NCBI GenBank assembly: GCA_903834145.1 | Contig: CAILHY010000012.1 | Span: 1 to 37,717, forward strand | Origin: an uncultured Actinomycetes bacterium | Lineage (GTDB): Bacteria; Actinomycetota; Actinomycetes; Nanopelagicales; Nanopelagicaceae | Reading direction: 5' to 3' | Length of the DNA stretch: 37,717 nucleotides | Shown: positions 34,108-37,717 of the stretch, one piece after another | Position numbering within the stretch: position 1 is the stretch's first letter | Layout of the letters: the number at the start of each line of letters is the position of its first letter | Position numbers and translations under genes: made by a program | Notes under the pieces: model-generated | The model's input: only the letters and a program-made list of their open reading frames with translations | Told to the model about the DNA's origin: nothing | Database searches by the model: none

Positions 34108-34841
34108 ACGGATTTAAGAGCCCGCAGACGATCGCCCTCATCGGTTCCACCAGTGAAATCGGGCAAGCAATTCTTAAGCACTTACCGCTTGAAAATCTCT
34201 CTACCTGCTACTTGGCATCGAGAAGCCCCTCCCCGATAGTAGGCATCTCAAGTAAAGCCGCGTTCGTGCCCATCGCTTTTGAAGCGACGGATACGCATTC
34301 ACACGAGAAATTTGTTCAACAGCTCTTTTCCCAAGGCGATCTAGATTTGGCGATCATTGCAATTGGCGCGCTCGGAAATGATTCAACGTTAAGCGATGAA
34401 GCAAATGCACTCAATGCAATGCAGGTAAATTATGTTGCTGCTTCCTACATCATGGCGTTGATTGCAAAGAAAATGGTTGAGCAGGGCCACGGCAGAATTT
34501 TGGTCATCTCATCCTTTGCCCAGACAAGACCCAGAAATGACAACTTTGCTTACGGCTCAACAAAGGCGGGACTAGATTTCATGGCACGTGGACTCAATGA
34601 GAAATTGCGCGGCACCGGTGTGAGCGTTTGCGTGCTTCGTCCTGGCTTCGTCCGTACTCGCATGACTCATGGAATGGTTGAAGCGCCTTTTACGGTTAGT
34701 GCTGAAGTGGTGGGCAAGGTCGCCGCGTCACTGATTAAAAGTAAGAAATCAGTCGGGTATGCTCCATCCATATTAAAACCGCTAGCGCTCATCTTTTCAC
34801 TCTTGCCGCCGGCAGTTTTTAGAAAGATTTCCCAGCGTTAA
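34101..34841 (+). CDS. dprE2: Decaprenylphosphoryl-2-keto-ribose reductase DprE2 (SDR family)
   Basis: DprE2 reduces the keto product of DprE1 to decaprenylphosphoryl-arabinose, using NAD(P)H. The 246-aa short-chain dehydrogenase has an N-terminal nucleotide motif (LIGSTSEIGQAI), a catalytic serine near 137-138 and Y151-x3-K155 (YGSTKAG). The ATG at 34101 is chosen because AAGGAG lies upstream and it starts the SDR fold. It overlaps dprE1 by seven bases. The longer open frame to 34029 lies inside dprE1. Confidence 0.93.
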   Translation: MLNGFKSPQTIALIGSTSEIGQAILKHLPLENLSTCYLASRSPSPIVGISSKAAFVPIAFEATDTHSHEKFVQQLFSQGDLDLAIIAIGALGNDSTLSDEANALNAMQVNYVAASYIMALIAKKMVEQGHGRILVISSFAQTRPRNDNFAYGSTKAGLDFMARGLNEKLRGTGVSVCVLRPGFVRTRMTHGMVEAPFTVSAEVVGKVAASLIKSKKSVGYAPSILKPLALIFSLLPPAVFRKISQR

Positions 34842-34871
34842 CCACACAACAGAAATGATGAAATCGTTGCC

Positions 34872-36002
34872 ATGAGCATTGAAGAAGTAACACCTGCCGC
34901 AGTTAAGAAAACTCTCCGCCAACGGCCAATCCTTGCCTCAATTCTCGCAGTGCTTGTCATCGCAGGAGTATCACTTATCTGGTCTGTTGGAAGCGCCCTC
35001 ACTGCCCCCGGCACAGACACAGTTGCCGCCCGCCTTGCTGAATGGGGTCGGGATCACTACTTGGGGTTTGTTGTCACCACCGCTGAAAACATTCAATACA
35101 AGTTGCATCCACCCAAGGTTGGCGGTGCACCGAATTCAAATTTACTCAACGGAACTAGCGTTCCCGTCATCGTTGGCGATCATGCGCCACTGACTCCATT
35201 GCTCGTTCCTGCACTTGCTGGAGAAGGAACTTTCCGCACCGTTGTCACTGTAAAAAATCAACCTGCCATTCAAGTTGCCTACATGCGCCCCGATGAGAAA
35301 CACAGTTCATATTTAGCAGGGATTTCTTGGATGAGCGGATCTCTTTTGAAATTCGTGCAACATCCCGGACATTCAGAACCAGGAAAACTAAGCCTGTGGT
35401 CTCAGAAAGAGACGATCGTGCCGGCAGATAGAAATGGTCTGCTCGCTACATTTAACAGTGGTTTCAAAATGAAAGACTCTCAAGGCGGATACTACGAAAA
35501 CGGAAATACAGTCGGAGTTCTTCGCCCAGGTGGAGCCTCCTTGGTTATCTATCGTGATGGTCACGCCGACATTGGTACCTGGGGCACCACGGTACAGATG
35601 ACTCCTGATGTACTTTCAGTGCGCCAAAATCTTTCTTTGCTCGTAGACAATGGGCAACTCGCGGCAAGCGTCGATAGCAAGAAACTTTCTACATGGGGCA
35701 TGACCGTCAAGAATGCCTACTTTGTTTGGCGCTCCGGTATTGGAGTCACCGCCACTGGAGACTTTGTTTACGTTGCAGGAGATGCACTCTCTGTTCATAC
35801 CTTGGCCTCACTCTTGCAAGCTGCTGGCGCCGTACGTGCAATGGAATTAGACATCAATACTCAATGGATTTCTTACATGTGGTATGAAGCAGGCAAAACT
35901 CCAACGACGCCAATCGCGAAGAAACTCTTAGGCTTTGCTCGACCAGCCAAGAGATACTTTTCGATCAGTAGTCGTGACTTCTTCGCGGTGTATGCCCGTT
36001 AA
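34872..36002 (+). CDS. Membrane-anchored phosphodiester glycosidase (NAGPA-type domain)
   Basis: The 376-aa protein has a cytoplasmic start, one membrane anchor (about residues 22-42) and an extracytoplasmic NAGPA/DUF2233-type domain with FNSGFKMKDSQGGYYENGNTVG, GGASLVIYRDGHADIGTWG, RQNLSLLVDNG, VWRSGIGVTATGDFVYVAGDALS and AGAVRAMELDIN. The family hydrolyses sugar-1-phosphodiester bonds, as in the mammalian uncovering enzyme. Its bacterial substrates are mostly unknown. It starts 30 bp after dprE2 on the same strand, so a link to DPA-derived or other phosphodiester-bearing wall glycans is a fair guess, unproven. Its stop overlaps the convergent MFS gene stop. Confidence 0.88.
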   Translation: MSIEEVTPAAVKKTLRQRPILASILAVLVIAGVSLIWSVGSALTAPGTDTVAARLAEWGRDHYLGFVVTTAENIQYKLHPPKVGGAPNSNLLNGTSVPVIVGDHAPLTPLLVPALAGEGTFRTVVTVKNQPAIQVAYMRPDEKHSSYLAGISWMSGSLLKFVQHPGHSEPGKLSLWSQKETIVPADRNGLLATFNSGFKMKDSQGGYYENGNTVGVLRPGGASLVIYRDGHADIGTWGTTVQMTPDVLSVRQNLSLLVDNGQLAASVDSKKLSTWGMTVKNAYFVWRSGIGVTATGDFVYVAGDALSVHTLASLLQAAGAVRAMELDINTQWISYMWYEAGKTPTTPIAKKLLGFARPAKRYFSISSRDFFAVYAR

Positions 36003-37207
36003 AGTTTCTTTACTTTCATGACGTGTGATTGATAGCCAGAGAATATAAACATCACAGCTGGCAATCCCATTGCAATAGGCAGTGAAGTTATCTGGGCTAA
36101 GCCCCCTGTAATGGCGGGTCCAACAAAGAATCCTGTAAAGCCAATGAGTCCAACGCGCGCTATGGCAACGGATGAAGCAACACCCGGTTCAGCACTCGCT
36201 GCCAAAATATAGGCAGGAAATATTGGCCCCATACCTAAACCTGCAATCGCGAATCCAAGATCGATAATCACCAATGAGAGTGGACGCGAATGTGACGAGA
36301 GTGGCACAGCAATTGCAACGGATAAGCCGAGTGCGCAACCGCCGATATACCCACCAATCTTTACTGTTTGAGCAGGACCTAAGCGCTCCAATATTCGATC
36401 ACCCAAGAATCGACTGATGATCATCGCCAATGAAAAACTGGCAAATGCAGATGCATTGAGTCCCTTGTCGATCCGCATATGATCATGCAGCAAGATCGCT
36501 CCCCAGTCACCGGTTGCGCCTTCTGCAACTATTGCTCCAAAAAGCCCGAGGCCTAGTGCCCATAAGGGAAGTACGGATTTTGAGATCAAAGGAATCTTTG
36601 CGTTTGTTTCCTCATCTCCCCCGTCGTGTTCATCGAGTTCTCCATTGAGCATGAAGTAAATGGCAGGTACATAGAGAATGAGACACAGCACGCCAACGAA
36701 AATAAGATTAAATTTTGGGGTTGTGTGATGGGTGAGTATTCCCCCAAAGACCGTGGTAACAAGGGCGCCAGAACTCCACAATGCATGAAATGTGGACATC
36801 CATCGTCGTTTGAGCAATTTCTCAACCACTACAGCTTGAGTATTCGAGGAAATATCTAAACTGGAATATCCGGCGCCCATAACAAAGAGTGCGCCGAGAA
36901 GTTGTAGCGATGAGGTGGATAATCCAATTGCAATAAGCCCAAAGGGCATGACCACTGCGGCAAATGAACTTACTCGCCGCGATCCAAATGTATGAATTAA
37001 TCTGCCCGCCAATTGCGCGCCAGTGAGTGAACCGACCGTACTGGCCATCAATAACAGACCAAATTCACCATCAGCAAAATGAATAGATTGCTTGATCTCG
37101 GGTATGCGTGGAACCCACGCCATTGAAACCATTCCCATGATGAAGAATGTGGCCCATAGCCCATTTCGCGCTCTGATTGCGCGGCGATGTGGGGAAATAG
37201 GATTCAT
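35999..37207 (-). CDS. MFS transporter (YbjJ-like)
   Basis: The 402-aa protein has twelve predicted membrane segments in two halves, with a hydrophilic central loop rich in Asp and Glu (GELDEHDGGDEETNAK, about residues 189-204). The MFS-type loop between helices 2 and 3 reads GRLIHTFGSRRVS, and WVPRIPEIKQSIHFADGEFGLLL near the start resembles the YbjJ/fucose-permease-like subgroup. Substrate cannot be predicted. The ATG at 37207 has no close ribosome site except GAGG further upstream. Its stop shares TTAA with the convergent glycosidase gene, and no terminator is visible. Confidence 0.86.
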   Translation of the reverse strand: MNPISPHRRAIRARNGLWATFFIMGMVSMAWVPRIPEIKQSIHFADGEFGLLLMASTVGSLTGAQLAGRLIHTFGSRRVSSFAAVVMPFGLIAIGLSTSSLQLLGALFVMGAGYSSLDISSNTQAVVVEKLLKRRWMSTFHALWSSGALVTTVFGGILTHHTTPKFNLIFVGVLCLILYVPAIYFMLNGELDEHDGGDEETNAKIPLISKSVLPLWALGLGLFGAIVAEGATGDWGAILLHDHMRIDKGLNASAFASFSLAMIISRFLGDRILERLGPAQTVKIGGYIGGCALGLSVAIAVPLSSHSRPLSLVIIDLGFAIAGLGMGPIFPAYILAASAEPGVASSVAIARVGLIGFTGFFVGPAITGGLAQITSLPIAMGLPAVMFIFSGYQSHVMKVKKL

Positions 37208-37213
37208 AAGAGG

Positions 37214-37245
37214 TCGAACGCTACCTCACTTGCTCGACCGCTACC
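37214..37245. repeat. Two 12-bp direct repeats between the MFS and ybaK genes
   Basis: tcgaacgctacc (37214-37225) and tcgaccgctacc (37234-37245) differ at one base and lie exactly 20 bp apart, two helical turns, in the 54-bp divergent promoter region. They could be a regulator site or chance. Confidence 0.5.
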
Positions 37246-37247
37246 CC

Positions 37248-37253
37248 TAAACT
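37248..37253 (+). promoter_or_regulatory. Probable -10 element of the ybaK-like gene
   Basis: TAAACT lies eight bases before the ATG, and no ribosome site is present, again suggesting a leaderless start. The same hexamer precedes the ubiA gene. No -35 is evident. Confidence 0.4.
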
Positions 37254-37261
37254 CTCACTTT

Positions 37262-37717
37262 ATGGAAGCAGCGCTACAAAACCCCTCCGTCATTCGTGTT
37301 CGAGAATTCTTGGATAGCGCTGGAATCACAGGCCAGATAGTTGCACTCTCCGATAGCGCTCGTACCGCAGCAGAAGCAGCCCAAGGACTAGGTATTGAAG
37401 TTGGACAAGTTGCCTCATCAATAGTCTTCAAACTTCCCAGTGGTTTAGCGCTATTAGTTATTACAAGTGGACGACATCGAGTCGATACTAATCTTGTCGC
37501 ACACAATCTTGGAGTGGAAAAACTTCACCGCGCTGATGCAGATTTCGTTAAAGAGGCATCCGGATTCTCAATCGGTGGCGTAAGCCCACTGGGGTGGATT
37601 TCGAAGCCAGAAATTATCCTTATTGATGAAGCGCTAAATGAGTATGAAGTTGTGTGGGCCGCAGCTGGACATCCCCATGCTGTCTACCCATCCACCTACA
37701 CTGAGCTCATTACCTGT
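37262..37717 (+). CDS. ybaK: YbaK/EbsC-type aminoacyl-tRNA deacylase, cut by window end
   Basis: The reading frame is open from the ATG at 37262 to the last base (152 codons) with no stop, so the gene continues outside. Translation gives MEAALQNPSVIRVREFLDSA, then GQVASSIVFKL, SGRHRVDTNLVA and GFSIGGVSPLGW, the pattern of YbaK/ProX-type trans-editing domains. These hydrolyse misacylated tRNA, typically Cys- or Ala-tRNA-Pro. Which substrate applies cannot be told here. Most family members are about 150-170 aa, so only a few residues are missing. Confidence 0.9.
   Translation, partial: MEAALQNPSVIRVREFLDSAGITGQIVALSDSARTAAEAAQGLGIEVGQVASSIVFKLPSGLALLVITSGRHRVDTNLVAHNLGVEKLHRADADFVKEASGFSIGGVSPLGWISKPEIILIDEALNEYEVVWAAAGHPHAVYPSTYTELITC

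Noticed and set aside
36626-36859. Open frames opposite the MFS central loop
   Set aside because: They are opposite a clear transporter gene with normal codon use, with no independent start signals.

Overview
The window reads as an actinobacterial (Actinomycetota) chromosome. The evidence is a dcw cluster without ftsA but with sepF, a DUF3040 gene, a TraR/DksA-type zinc-finger gene before lspA, an actinobacterial class 2 IleRS, a decaprenylphosphoryl-arabinose (DPA) gene set, and a DnaE2-type polymerase next to DinB. Base composition is moderate (about half G+C by eye), spacers are very short and several operon heads look leaderless. This suggests a small, streamlined free-living lineage such as the freshwater acI/Nanopelagicales group. 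That placement is inference. No rRNA, tRNA, CRISPR, transposon or prophage was seen.

Region 1 (1-5811, minus strand): a four-gene unit of TraR/DksA-like protein with a histone-H1-like Lys/Ala/Pro tail, lspA, rluD and dnaE (replicative polymerase alpha subunit). ileS (5870-8995, plus strand) is divergent from it and runs convergently into the end of the dcw cluster.

Region 2 (9003-25885, minus strand): a nearly complete division and cell-wall (dcw) operon. In transcription order it is mraZ, rsmH, ftsL, ftsI, murE, murF, mraY, murD, ftsW, murG, murC, ftsQ, ftsZ, pgeF, yggS, sepF, yggT. Six junctions are 4-nt ATGA/GTGA overlaps, so translation is probably coupled. Three control elements are visible: 10-bp-period MraZ operator repeats over the mraZ promoter, an mraW-type RNA hairpin between mraZ and rsmH, and an imperfect palindrome just before ftsZ. 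divIVA, usual next to yggT in actinobacteria, is absent here.

Region 3 (25939-31316, minus strand): a DUF3040 membrane protein with a clear terminator, then a three-gene mutagenesis cassette (DUF6504 protein, dnaE2, dinB). A perfect LexA-type palindrome covers the start codon of the first cassette gene, so the cassette is very probably SOS-induced.

Region 4 (31415-36002, plus strand): a DoxX membrane protein, then the DPA pathway in order (UbiA-type phosphoribosyltransferase, DprE1, DprE2), then a membrane-anchored phosphodiester glycosidase. Region 5 (35999-37717): a convergent MFS transporter and a divergent YbaK/EbsC-type tRNA-editing protein cut by the window end.

Most genes are well-known families. 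The points most worth a second look are the SOS mutasome cassette with its small DUF6504 partner, the GTHH form of the IleRS HIGH motif, the alanine at the benzothiazinone-target position of DprE1, and the regulatory elements of the dcw operon.
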